From Pseudarthrobacter enclensis (lineage in GTDB: Bacteria; Actinomycetota; Actinomycetes; Actinomycetales; Micrococcaceae): a stretch of DNA of 64,000 bases. The DNA lies in assembly GCF_030811655.1 (NCBI RefSeq), contig NZ_JAUSRE010000002.1, forward strand, positions 248,001 through 312,000, given 5' to 3'. Positions 1-6,831 of this stretch are shown one piece after another. Under the pieces are notes generated by a model, which was not told where the DNA came from, made no database searches, and saw only the letters and a program-made list of their open reading frames with translations. Within the stretch, counting starts at the first letter, position 1. Each line of letters begins with the position of its first letter. The position numbers and the translations under genes are program-made.

Positions 1-369
1 GTGTCCTGCCGACGTGCCGACGTGCCGACGTGCCGGCGCTGTCGGCATGCCGGCTGACGTTCGGAACCGCAGGCGCGCCCAGCAGACGCACGAGCTCTGC
101 CCAGCTGACGCGCGAGCTCGTTGTCCCTTCCCGTTCACCCGCCAGCCACCGTGGCGCCGCAAACCGTTACGGCAGGCAGAGCATTCTTTTCACGCACCCT
201 TCCGCCCTCCAACAGTTCCTTAACGCCCGCGACTCCTTGCCGCCCGCGACGCCTCAGCCCGCTGCGCCTACACCCCGGTCCTGCCGGGAACAGTCCAGCC
301 CGGCACATACGGGTCCGGCCCAGCCCAGTTCACCGCCAGCCCAGAGCCCACGAGAAACAGGACCATCCC
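1..369. other. Left-edge intergenic region
   Basis: No convincing gene in this stretch. It begins with a short 8-bp tandem repeat (listed separately) and otherwise is non-coding-looking C-rich sequence up to the ribosome binding site AGGA (359-362) of the first gene. Any promoter for that gene must lie here, but I cannot point to a clear -35/-10 pair. Confidence 0.5.
11..34. repeat. 8-bp tandem repeat, 3 copies
   Basis: Three perfect head-to-tail copies of GACGTGCC at 11-18, 19-26 and 27-34. The array may continue to the left of the window. No role is evident. Confidence 0.8.
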
Positions 370-1428
370 ATGCCCTCAAAGACAATGAAAACCACGACGG
401 CGGCACTCACCCTGGCGTTCGGCCTCCTCGCGTTCCAGCCCGCCTTCGCCGGATCAGCCCACGCGGCGGACAACACCAGCGACAGCAACCAGGCTTTCAC
501 CTTCGCCGCCATCGGCGACATCCCGTACGGCGCCGCCGAGATCGCCAAGTTCCCCTCGCACATCCAGGACCTCAACGCGGACAAGGACCTCAAGTTTGTA
601 GCACACGTGGGCGATATCAAGAACGGCTCCTCCCTCTGCTCTGACGAGTACTTCTCCTACATCCGCGCCCAGTTCGACACCTTCACCCACCCGCTGGTCT
701 ACACGCCCGGGGACAACGAGTGGGTGGACTGCCACCGCACCAACAATGGCGCCTACAACCCCCTGGAACGCCTGGCCAAGATCCGGGAGGTCTTCTTCAA
801 CCAACCCGGCAAGACCCTCGGCGCCACCATGCCGGTGAAGTCGCAGGAGAACCTGGGGCTCCCCGAGGATGTCCGCTTCGAGAAGAACCGGGTGGCCTTC
901 TCCGCCCTGAACGTCCAGGGCAGCAACAATTCGCTCCTGCCGTGGACCGGGCTGGGCAAGAGCACCCCGACGCCGGAACAGTTGGCCGAGGTGCAGCACC
1001 GGACGGACGCCGTCATCGCGCAGATCCACCAGACGTTCGAGGACGCCAGGCGCAGCAACGACCGCGCCGTGGTGCTGATGCAGCAGGCCGACATGTTCGA
1101 TCCGTCGCTCCTCGCCGACGCCACCGCCAACCCGGAGACCGTCTCCGGCTTCCGGGAAGTCGTGCAGGCCATCGTCGAGGAGACCAATAGCTTCGACGCT
1201 CCCGTCTACCTCATCAACGGCGACAGCCACATCTTCACGGCAAACCAGCCCCTCGCCGCCGGCTCGCCCTGGCTGGATATCTACGGCGCACCCGCCGCGG
1301 ACAACCTGAAGCGCATCACCGTGGACGGCGCCAACAACGCCGTGGACTACGTCCGCTTCTCTGTGGCCGGCAACAACGCCAAGGGAGGCGCCGTCCTGAG
1401 CTGGGAAAAGATCCCCTTCAGCCAGTAG
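370..1428 (+). CDS. Secreted metallophosphoesterase-like protein
   Basis: A 352-residue exported protein. A signal peptide is visible: basic start (MPSKTMK), hydrophobic residues 11-26 and a likely cleavage after AHA near residue 32. Phosphoesterase-like metal-binding blocks follow: GDIPYG (49-54), GDIKNG (81-86), GDNEW (114-118) and GDSHIF (His287). They resemble the GDxH, GDxx, GNHE and GHxH blocks of calcineurin-like enzymes but deviate from them, so the substrate is unknown. ATG 370 was chosen because AGGA lies 7 nt upstream and because it gives a clean signal peptide; in-frame codons further upstream do not. The gene stands alone and ends at a strong hairpin. Confidence 0.75.
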   Translation: MPSKTMKTTTAALTLAFGLLAFQPAFAGSAHAADNTSDSNQAFTFAAIGDIPYGAAEIAKFPSHIQDLNADKDLKFVAHVGDIKNGSSLCSDEYFSYIRAQFDTFTHPLVYTPGDNEWVDCHRTNNGAYNPLERLAKIREVFFNQPGKTLGATMPVKSQENLGLPEDVRFEKNRVAFSALNVQGSNNSLLPWTGLGKSTPTPEQLAEVQHRTDAVIAQIHQTFEDARRSNDRAVVLMQQADMFDPSLLADATANPETVSGFREVVQAIVEETNSFDAPVYLINGDSHIFTANQPLAAGSPWLDIYGAPAADNLKRITVDGANNAVDYVRFSVAGNNAKGGAVLSWEKIPFSQ

Positions 1429-1436
1429 GCACCCAA

Positions 1437-1484
1437 CGGGAAGGGGTCGACGGCGGGTACCCGCCCGGCGTCGACCCCTTCCCG
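1437..1484 (+). terminator. Hairpin terminator after phosphoesterase gene
   Basis: Perfect 16-bp stem: CGGGAAGGGGTCGACG (1437-1452) pairs with its reverse complement at 1469-1484, with the palindrome GCGGGTACCCGC between the arms, followed by CTTTTA. It contains the GACGGCGG core shared by many hairpins in this window. Confidence 0.85.
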
Positions 1485-1606
1485 CTTTTAGGTCTGGACA
1501 CTGATGATGGGCGGACTTATCGTGCAAGGGTGGCGGCTGCCTGACCGGCAGGATGGCAAGCCTTGCCGGTCCGCTGATGCGGCCGTCCAATAGAAGGAGG
1601 CAGCAG

Positions 1607-2062
1607 ATGGCACACGTTCAAGAGGTAGAAGAGACCGTTGAAGTCGCCGTCCCGGTGCGGACCGCGTACAACCAGTGGACCCAGTTCGAATCCTTTCCGA
1701 AATTCATGTCCGGCGTGGAGTCGATTACGCAACTGACGGACACCACCAACCACTGGATCACCAACGTGGGCGGCGTCAGGCGGGAGTTCGATACGGAAAT
1801 CGTCGACCAGGAGCCTGACGACCGGATCGCCTGGCGCAGCATCGACGGCAAGTCGCACGCCGGCATCATCAGGTTCACGCCGCTGGATGCCAACCACACG
1901 AAGGTTAAGGTCCACTTCGAATGGGCGCCGGAAACCGTTACTGAAAAGGCCGGCGCGGCACTCAAGATCGACGAGATGCAGGTGAAGGCCGACATGCGGA
2001 AGTTCAAGGATTTCCTTGAGTCCCGCGGCACTGAAACGGGCGGCTGGCGCGGCGAAGTCTAG
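1607..2062 (+). CDS. SRPBCC (polyketide cyclase/START-like) family protein
   Basis: A 151-residue soluble protein of the START/SRPBCC ligand-binding fold. The N-terminal pattern EVEETVEVAVPVRTAYNQW followed by FPKFMSGVESI is typical of the cyclase/dehydrase group, which bind hydrophobic ligands in a deep pocket; the ligand here is unknown. ATG 1607 is preceded by AAGGAGG at 1594-1600, an ideal ribosome binding site, so the in-frame codon at 1553 is unlikely to be the start. It is a single gene between two hairpin terminators, so no partner can be inferred from an operon. Confidence 0.8.
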   Translation: MAHVQEVEETVEVAVPVRTAYNQWTQFESFPKFMSGVESITQLTDTTNHWITNVGGVRREFDTEIVDQEPDDRIAWRSIDGKSHAGIIRFTPLDANHTKVKVHFEWAPETVTEKAGAALKIDEMQVKADMRKFKDFLESRGTETGGWRGEV

Positions 2063-2081
2063 GAAAGAAGCCAGGGTGGGC

Positions 2082-2109
2082 GGACGACGGCGGGTACCCG
2101 CCGTCGTCC
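2082..2109. terminator. Hairpin terminator, GACGACGGCGGG core
   Basis: Perfect 14-bp palindrome, GGACGACGGCGGGT (2082-2095) and its complement (2096-2109), followed by CCTTCCTGT. It ends the SRPBCC gene and belongs to the shared-core hairpin family. Confidence 0.8.
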
Positions 2110-2190
2110 CCTTCCTGTACCTGTTGCGGACCCCGTGGCCGGTGTGTCAGGATTCCCCTGATCGTGACCCGTCCCCAGGAGGTGAGACCC

Positions 2191-2250
2191 ATGAACGCAG
2201 TGTCCGCAATGGGTGCTCCCTCGCAGCCCACGATCGCGCGACTGAACTAG
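2191..2250 (+). CDS. Possible 19-residue leader or small protein
   Basis: Short reading frame MNAVSAMGAPSQPTIARLN with a very good ribosome binding site, AGGAGGTGAG, ending 4-5 nt before ATG 2191. It stops 47 nt before the patatin gene, in another frame. I do not recognise the peptide. The strength of the ribosome binding site compared with the weak one before the patatin start suggests it may be translated as a leader peptide; it could also be chance. Confidence 0.35.
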   Translation: MNAVSAMGAPSQPTIARLN

Positions 2251-2297
2251 CCGCCACCGGGAGCGCCGAACAGGCTATTCGCGAAAGGCGACTCCCA

Positions 2298-3191
2298 ATG
2301 AACTCAACACCATCTTCACAGGCCTCCTCCCAACGCGCCCTCGTCCTTGGCGGCGGCGGATCAACAGGCAACGCATGGCTGATCGGCATCCTCGCCGGCC
2401 TGGCCGATGCCGGCCTGGACGTGACGGGCGCCGATCGCGTCATCGGAACCTCCGCCGGATCCACCGCGGCCGCCCAGATCGCTGGTGCCACCCCGGCCAA
2501 ACTCTATGCCGCCATTCTTAACGCACCGCTCCCGCAACGGCCCCACCCGGCGGCAGCGGCAGCTGCCGGCAATCCGGTCCCAAGCCATTTGGAGCGGACC
2601 GGCAGGATCATCGCCGCCTCCGAGAACGCGCCCGACATGCGCCGGAGGATGGGTGCGGCCGCCCTGGACCTGGCCGAAGGTTTTGACGCCTCGGAGCGGT
2701 GGCGCTCCGCCGTCGCGGCACGGCTGCCGAAACCCGAATGGCCGGATCACGAGCTGCTCATCACTGCGGTCGACGCAAAGACCGGTAAACCGGTGGTCTT
2801 TGACTGTCACAGCGGCGTGGCCCTGGTGGACGCCGTGGCGGCGAGCTGTTCCAGCGCCTCCGCCTACCGGATTGGGACCAACAGCTACATCGACGGCGGC
2901 TACCGGCGCAACGAGAACGCCGACCTGGCTGCCGGCTGCGGACGCGTGCTGGTGCTGTCACCCTTCGGGGGGAGAACGCGGATGCCGCTGGAATGGGGCA
3001 TGCAGCTGTCAGCGCAGGTGGAGGAACTGCGGGCAGCCGGCAGCAGGGTGGAAACCATCTTCCCGGACAGCGAAGCTGAGCACATGTTCGGGCCCAACGC
3101 GATGAACCTGTCCCTGCGCCCGGCTGCTGCACAGGCCGGCTACAACCAAGGCAAGGCCCTGACCGGACACCTCTCGCAATTTTGGTGCTGA
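2298..3191 (+). CDS. Patatin-like phospholipase family protein
   Basis: A 297-residue patatin-fold serine hydrolase (RssA/YlbK type), predicted to hydrolyse acyl esters of lipids in the cytoplasm or at the membrane. The glycine-rich oxyanion loop LVLGGGGSTGNAW lies at about 15-27, the nucleophile elbow GTSAG at 50-54 (Ser52), and the catalytic Asp of the dyad in YIDGG (Asp199). All key residues are present and the length is normal. The start is not certain: ATG 2298 has only a weak AAGG site upstream but places the GGGG loop at the usual distance from the N terminus. It converges with the sulfur enzyme gene on the other strand. Confidence 0.85.
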   Translation: MNSTPSSQASSQRALVLGGGGSTGNAWLIGILAGLADAGLDVTGADRVIGTSAGSTAAAQIAGATPAKLYAAILNAPLPQRPHPAAAAAAGNPVPSHLERTGRIIAASENAPDMRRRMGAAALDLAEGFDASERWRSAVAARLPKPEWPDHELLITAVDAKTGKPVVFDCHSGVALVDAVAASCSSASAYRIGTNSYIDGGYRRNENADLAAGCGRVLVLSPFGGRTRMPLEWGMQLSAQVEELRAAGSRVETIFPDSEAEHMFGPNAMNLSLRPAAAQAGYNQGKALTGHLSQFWC

Positions 3192-3214
3192 CCACAAGGG
3201 GGCGCCGGGCAAAG

Positions 3215-3247
3215 CTGACGACGGCGGGCGCCCACCCGTCGTCGTCA
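3215..3247. terminator. Bidirectional terminator between convergent genes
   Basis: Nine-bp stem CTGACGACG (3215-3223) with CGTCGTCAG (3239-3247), plus partly paired GCGGG/CCCG inside. It sits exactly between the convergent patatin and MBL/rhodanese genes, overlapping the 3' end of the latter by a few bases. Confidence 0.65.
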
Positions 3248-4606
3248 GTCTCCCTTCGGGTATACCACCGGAAGGCCGGCTTTCTCTGCCCTGTGGAAGT
3301 TCCCGTCAATGTGGACCACGTCGCGGCCGGCGCGCTGGAGGAGGCTTGCCGCCACAGCCGAGCGGTATCCCGAGCCGCAGTGCACCCAGAGCCGCCCCGG
3401 AGGGACTTCGTCCATTCGCCGGAGCAGCTCGTGAACAGGGATGTTCACGGCGTCCCGGATGTGGGAGTCCTGGAACTCATCGGTGCGCCGGACGTCCAAA
3501 ACGGTGTCATCCCCGGGCTTCTGCAGGACTTCCTTCCAGCCCACGCTCTCGTACCAGGAGGTGGCCGCCCCCGGTGCCACTTCCGCGGGGCCGGCGCCGA
3601 TGGCTGCGTCCGGGTTGTCGATGCCAATGCGGGATAGATCCCGGATGGCGTCCTCCACGTCCTGCCGCTCGCCCACGAGGGTCAGCTTCTCGTTCCATGG
3701 GAGCACCCAGCCCAGGAAAGCGGTGAACTGGGTACCGTCGCCATATTCAAAGCTGACGCTCCCGCTGAGGTGGTTGCCGGCAAACGCGATGCGGTTCCGC
3801 AGGTCCACCACCCACTCACCGCGCCCCAGCCGGGAGGCCAGCTCATCCCCGTCCAGCGAGTCCGGCAACTCCAGGTCCGGCGCCGCGGGCCCGGCCATAT
3901 TGATGGGAGCCATGTGCGCGTAGTAGGAGGGGTATGCCGTGAGGTTGTGGATGAGTTCGCGGACAAAGTGCTCTTCGTCGGGGTCTGTGAGGGCATGGTT
4001 TTCCGCCAGCTGCTCGCCGATGGTGGAGGCTTCCGCTCCACTGGCCGGTCCTGATGAACAGAAGGAACCGAAGCCATGGGTGGGGTAGAGGCCAGCGTCC
4101 TTTCCGGCTTCCTCCACCAGGCGGCGTACCGAGGCGTACTGGTGGTGGGTCAGCGGCTCGGTGTCTTCCGCGCTTACCAGGTCGGTGCGTCCCACGGAGC
4201 CGTAGAGCAGGCTGCCGCCGGAAAACACGGCCTGCCGGTCACCGTCGGTGATGATGTAGGAAAGGTGGTGGTGCGTGTGGCCGGGCGTCGCCACCGCTCT
4301 GAGGACCAGCCGCCCGACGTGCACGGTGTCACCGTCCGAAACCGGCTGCCGTTGGTACGGGACGTCGTCCTCCGCGCTGACCAGGTAGGCAGCGTTGTGC
4401 GCGGTGGCCAGCTGCAGGCCGCCCGTCACATAGTCATTGTGGATGTGGGTTTCCGCGACGTGCGTGATCCTCACCCCGGCATCCGCCACAGCCTTGTCTA
4501 CCCGGTCGGTGTCGCGTTGGGGATCGATGACCACACCCACCTCCCCGTCGTGGACCAGGTATGTGCGGTCACCAAGCTGGGGCGTTTCGATCGTGACGAC
4601 TTCCAT
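3245..4606 (-). CDS. MBL-fold/rhodanese fusion (persulfide dioxygenase-like)
   Basis: A 453-residue fusion. Residues 1-240 are a metallo-beta-lactamase domain with metal site ETHIHNDYVTGG (His54, His56, Asp58) and PGHTHHH near 110. Two rhodanese domains follow: the first (about 255-350) lacks the active cysteine, the second (about 365-450) has HCGSGYRS with the sulfur-carrying Cys. This architecture is known from persulfide dioxygenase/sulfurtransferase enzymes that oxidise glutathione or low-molecular-weight persulfides in sulfide detoxification. The Tyr after the metal Asp, where ETHE1-type enzymes have His, is common in actinobacterial relatives but could change metal use. ATG 4606 follows GAGGAGGAA. 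Confidence 0.85.
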   Translation of the reverse strand: MEVVTIETPQLGDRTYLVHDGEVGVVIDPQRDTDRVDKAVADAGVRITHVAETHIHNDYVTGGLQLATAHNAAYLVSAEDDVPYQRQPVSDGDTVHVGRLVLRAVATPGHTHHHLSYIITDGDRQAVFSGGSLLYGSVGRTDLVSAEDTEPLTHHQYASVRRLVEEAGKDAGLYPTHGFGSFCSSGPASGAEASTIGEQLAENHALTDPDEEHFVRELIHNLTAYPSYYAHMAPINMAGPAAPDLELPDSLDGDELASRLGRGEWVVDLRNRIAFAGNHLSGSVSFEYGDGTQFTAFLGWVLPWNEKLTLVGERQDVEDAIRDLSRIGIDNPDAAIGAGPAEVAPGAATSWYESVGWKEVLQKPGDDTVLDVRRTDEFQDSHIRDAVNIPVHELLRRMDEVPPGRLWVHCGSGYRSAVAASLLQRAGRDVVHIDGNFHRAEKAGLPVVYPKGD

Positions 4607-4682
4607 GTCCCAATTCCTCCTCGAATGGGTGCTCACCTGATCGTCACGTTACCCCGCGCTTAACGCGGCCGGTACCCCGCAA

Positions 4683-4730
4683 ACTGAAGCGGACGACGCC
4701 CCGTCCCCACCCGCCGTCGCCCGCTTCAGT
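4683..4730. terminator. Hairpin terminator downstream of DUF427 gene
   Basis: Ten-bp outer stem ACTGAAGCGG (4683-4692) with CCGCTTCAGT (4721-4730); the inside carries GACGACG and CGCCGTCG, giving further pairing. It would stop leftward transcription of the DUF427 gene before the MBL/rhodanese gene. Confidence 0.7.
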
Positions 4731-4734
4731 CCAG

Positions 4735-5019
4735 CTATTCCTCGATGGTGACGCCGCGCCAGAACGCGATCCGGTCCTCGATGTGCCTGGCGCGCGCCTT
4801 GGGCTCCGGGTAGTACCAGGCCGCGGCATCGTTCAGCTCGCCGTCCACTTCCAGCGTGTGGTAGCTGGCCGTCCCCTTCCAGGGACAAAAGGTGTTCTTG
4901 GTGCTCTCCCGAAGGTAGGCCGCGTTGACGGCGTCGCGCGGAAAGTAATGGTTCCCTTCCACCACCACGGTGTCCGCGGACTCGGCGATGACTTTCCCGT
5001 TCCAGATAGCCCTGACCAT
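4735..5019 (-). CDS. DUF427 domain protein
   Basis: A 94-residue protein covering the whole DUF427 fold: VRAIWNGKVIAES at the start, VVVEGNHYFP (about 20-29), CPWKGTASYHTL and AAWYYPEPKARARHI. Function of the family is unknown. ATG 5019 is preceded by GGAAGGAAC, so the longer in-frame extension upstream is not needed. The gene lies between its own terminator and the VOC gene on the same strand, 84 nt downstream of the latter. Confidence 0.85.
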   Translation of the reverse strand: MVRAIWNGKVIAESADTVVVEGNHYFPRDAVNAAYLRESTKNTFCPWKGTASYHTLEVDGELNDAAAWYYPEPKARARHIEDRIAFWRGVTIEE

Positions 5020-5103
5020 GAGGTTCCTTCCGTCGCTGCCGCCACAGAATCGTGACGGTACGGATCCCAACGGCGGGGTCGGCGGCCGTGTTCCCGCGGC
5101 GCC

Positions 5104-5463
5104 CTACTCCGGGCTCTTGTCGATGACGCAGAACCGGTTTCCGTCCGGATCCTCGAGGACCACGAAGTCGGGATCCTCGGGGTACATGTCCCAGTCGACG
5201 CGCTTGGCGCCGAGCGAGACGAGCCGTTCCACCTCCGCCTCCTGGTCATCCGCATACAGGTCCAAGTGGATCCGCGGGTGCTCCTGCACAGGGGTTTCGC
5301 TGAGCATCAGGGACAGTACCGCGCCAGGGCCCGACGCCGGCGCAAGGGTCACCCACGTATCGTCACCTTCTTCCCGGGGGACATAGCCGAGAGCGTCATG
5401 CCAGAAGCTGGTGGCGGCGGCAATGTCGTTGACGCCGAGGACAAGGGTTCCGATAGTCAACAT
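5104..5463 (-). CDS. VOC family (glyoxalase/bleomycin-resistance-like) protein
   Basis: A 119-residue protein with the paired beta-alpha-beta modules of the vicinal oxygen chelate superfamily: TLVLGVNDIAAATSFWHDAL at the N terminus and DFVVLEDPDGNRFCVID at the C terminus. Such proteins are metal-dependent lyases, dioxygenases or drug-binding proteins; the substrate cannot be told here. The ATG has TAGGCT six bases upstream (5470-5475 on the + strand), suggesting a leaderless transcript. It is divergent from the ArsR/SRPBCC pair that starts at 5580. Confidence 0.85.
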   Translation of the reverse strand: MLTIGTLVLGVNDIAAATSFWHDALGYVPREEGDDTWVTLAPASGPGAVLSLMLSETPVQEHPRIHLDLYADDQEAEVERLVSLGAKRVDWDMYPEDPDFVVLEDPDGNRFCVIDKSPE

Positions 5464-5543
5464 CGGGCCAGCCTAAACCCGGCAGATGCGGCCCCGCTAG
5501 ACCCGCCTGCATAGCGCGAGAACAATACCTGAACAGCCAACGA

Positions 5544-5582
5544 TTGATACGTCGGAAATATCCGACGTATACTTTAGGGGTG
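5544..5582 (+). promoter_or_regulatory. Promoter and operator of ArsR-SRPBCC pair 1
   Basis: A -35 box TTGATA (5544-5549), 18-bp spacer and -10 box TATACT (5568-5573). A perfect palindrome fills the spacer: ATACGTCGGA (5547-5556), AATA, TCCGACGTAT (5561-5570). Transcription would begin at or near the G of GTG 5580, so the message is probably leaderless. The palindrome overlaps both boxes, as expected for an autoregulating ArsR repressor. Confidence 0.8.
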
Positions 5583-5894
5583 CTTCCCGATGTCTTCGCC
5601 GCCGTGTCCAACCCGGCCCGGCGCGTCATCCTGGACGAGCTCCGGCACGGTCCCAGGACGGCCGGCGCACTCACCGGCCTGCTGGACCTCAGCCGGCCGG
5701 CAGCATCCGAACACCTCGCAGTGCTCCGCGAAGCAGGACTGGTCCGGGAAGAGCGTCAGGGCAGGAACAGGGTGTACCACCTCCAGCCCGCCGGTCTGGC
5801 CGAGATCGGCGGCTGGGTAAAGCACTTCGAGCACTACTGGAACCAGCGGCTGGACGCCCTGGCAGACCTTTTGGACGAGGAGAAACCATCATGA
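5580..5894 (+). CDS. ArsR-family transcriptional repressor
   Basis: A 104-residue winged-helix regulator: FAAVSNPARRVILDELRHGPRT, then the recognition-helix region LLDLSRPAASEHLAVLREAG and the wing VREERQGRNRVYHLQP. No cysteine metal site is visible, so it belongs to the ArsR group that partners with SRPBCC proteins rather than metal sensors. GTG 5580 was chosen because it lies six bases after a strong -10 box and no ribosome binding site is present. Its stop overlaps the start of the next gene by four bases (ATGA), so the two are translationally coupled. Confidence 0.88.
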   Translation: MLPDVFAAVSNPARRVILDELRHGPRTAGALTGLLDLSRPAASEHLAVLREAGLVREERQGRNRVYHLQPAGLAEIGGWVKHFEHYWNQRLDALADLLDEEKPS

Positions 5895-6298
5895 CCGAGA
5901 ACGCCATCCGGCTGGAACGCCGCTACGCCCACCCCATGGAGGCGGTCTGGGCGGCGCTGACCACGCCAGAGCTGCTGGCACGCTGGTGGGCGCCGGGCAA
6001 CATCGCCCCCGTAGTGGGCCACCGCTTCACCATGGACATGGACGCCTGGGGCCGGCAGCAGTGCGAAGTCCTCACCGTGGACCCCGGCACCTCCATCAGC
6101 TTCCTCTTCTCCGAAGGCCAGCTGGACACCACCATCACCTGGCGCCTGGAACCGGTGGACGGCGCCACCATCCTCCACTTCGAGCACGCAGGCTTCCAGC
6201 TCGACACCCCCATGGGCCGCCACGCGATCGAGGGCATGGGCAACGGCTGGACGGGACTCCTCGGCCGCCTCGACGGCATCCTCGCCCAAGTCTCCTGA
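5891..6298 (+). CDS. SRPBCC (AHSA1-like) domain protein
   Basis: A 135-residue START-like protein with IRLERRYAHPMEAVWAALTT, LARWWAPG and the C-terminal helix GWTGLLGRLDGIL typical of AHSA1/CalC-like proteins. Members of this group often sit directly behind an ArsR regulator, as here, and probably bind the small hydrophobic ligand to which the operon responds; the ligand is not known. Overlap with the ArsR gene shows they form one operon. A second such pair occurs at 35.3-36.1 kb. Confidence 0.85.
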   Translation: MTENAIRLERRYAHPMEAVWAALTTPELLARWWAPGNIAPVVGHRFTMDMDAWGRQQCEVLTVDPGTSISFLFSEGQLDTTITWRLEPVDGATILHFEHAGFQLDTPMGRHAIEGMGNGWTGLLGRLDGILAQVS

Positions 6299-6303
6299 GG
6301 CAG

Positions 6304-6352
6304 TGGGTGGGTGTACGACGGGGGGAAGCGGCCGCCGTCGAACGCCCACCCA
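6304..6352 (+). terminator. Hairpin terminator of ArsR-SRPBCC operon 1
   Basis: Eighteen-base arms TGGGTGGGTGTACGACGG (6304-6321) and 6335-6352 pair with one G-U and one mismatch. It carries the ACGACGG / CCGTCG core seen in the other hairpins. Confidence 0.65.
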
Positions 6353-6401
6353 GGCTCCTTCCGCCCGTTTACTGAAGGACGGTGAAGGGTAACGATGGAG
6401 T

Positions 6402-6650
6402 ATGACTGATTCCGAAGCCGGCGGCGCCAACGACCCCTTTGACGGCAACGACGGGATCGTGGCCGGAACCGACCACGAGGAGACGCCTGAGGCCATCGCC
6501 GAGGATGTCCGGCACGACATTCAGCTGGGCCATGTCCAGGACGACGTCAGCCATGTCCTTGAGGAACGCTTCGAGGAAGCGGGCATCCAGGTCCGGCCCG
6601 AAGAAGTGGACGACCTCGCCGAGGAAATCGAGCGCGAAGCCTCCAGCTAA
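6402..6650 (+). CDS. Small acidic hypothetical protein
   Basis: An 82-residue, strongly acidic protein (EETPEAIAEDVRHDIQLG, EERFEEAGIQVRPEEVDD), probably alpha-helical and soluble. I do not recognise a named family. ATG 6402 is six bases after TAACGA (6390-6395), a -10-like box, so a leaderless start is likely; GGAG just upstream is too close to act as a ribosome binding site. It stands alone between a hairpin and a structured 3' region. Confidence 0.65.
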   Translation: MTDSEAGGANDPFDGNDGIVAGTDHEETPEAIAEDVRHDIQLGHVQDDVSHVLEERFEEAGIQVRPEEVDDLAEEIEREASS

Positions 6651-6660
6651 CCCCTGAGCC

Positions 6661-6760
6661 GGGCGGGCCTGAAACGGCGGGTAACGACCTGGACCAGTGC
6701 GCTGGCCGTGTTGGGCGCATGGCCCCCAGGGGTCATACCGGTGGTCCAGGTGGCCCGCCC
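6661..6760 (+). other. Long-range inverted repeats, possible structured 3' element
   Basis: Two nested complementary pairs: GGGCGGGCC (6661-6669) with GGCCCGCCC (6752-6760), and CCTGGACCA (6688-6696) with TGGTCCAGG (6742-6750). The right arms are nearly adjacent, the left arms are separated by 18 bases, and further G/C-rich pairing is possible inside. CCTTTG follows. It may be a terminator for the 6402 gene or a folded RNA element. Confidence 0.4.
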
Positions 6761-6831
6761 CTTTGCACCCAGGATGATGCTGCCGGGCCGGGGTAACCGC
6801 TGACCAGGGCCGCGTCCGGCAGAATGGCCGT

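Noticed and set aside
121-369. N-terminal extension of the first gene
   Set aside because: The extension is Pro/Arg/Ser-rich without homology and would hide the signal peptide; a ribosome binding site precedes ATG 370.
454-1590. 378-codon minus-strand frame opposite the secreted phosphoesterase
   Set aside because: No motifs; the plus-strand gene has signal peptide, ribosome binding site and terminator.
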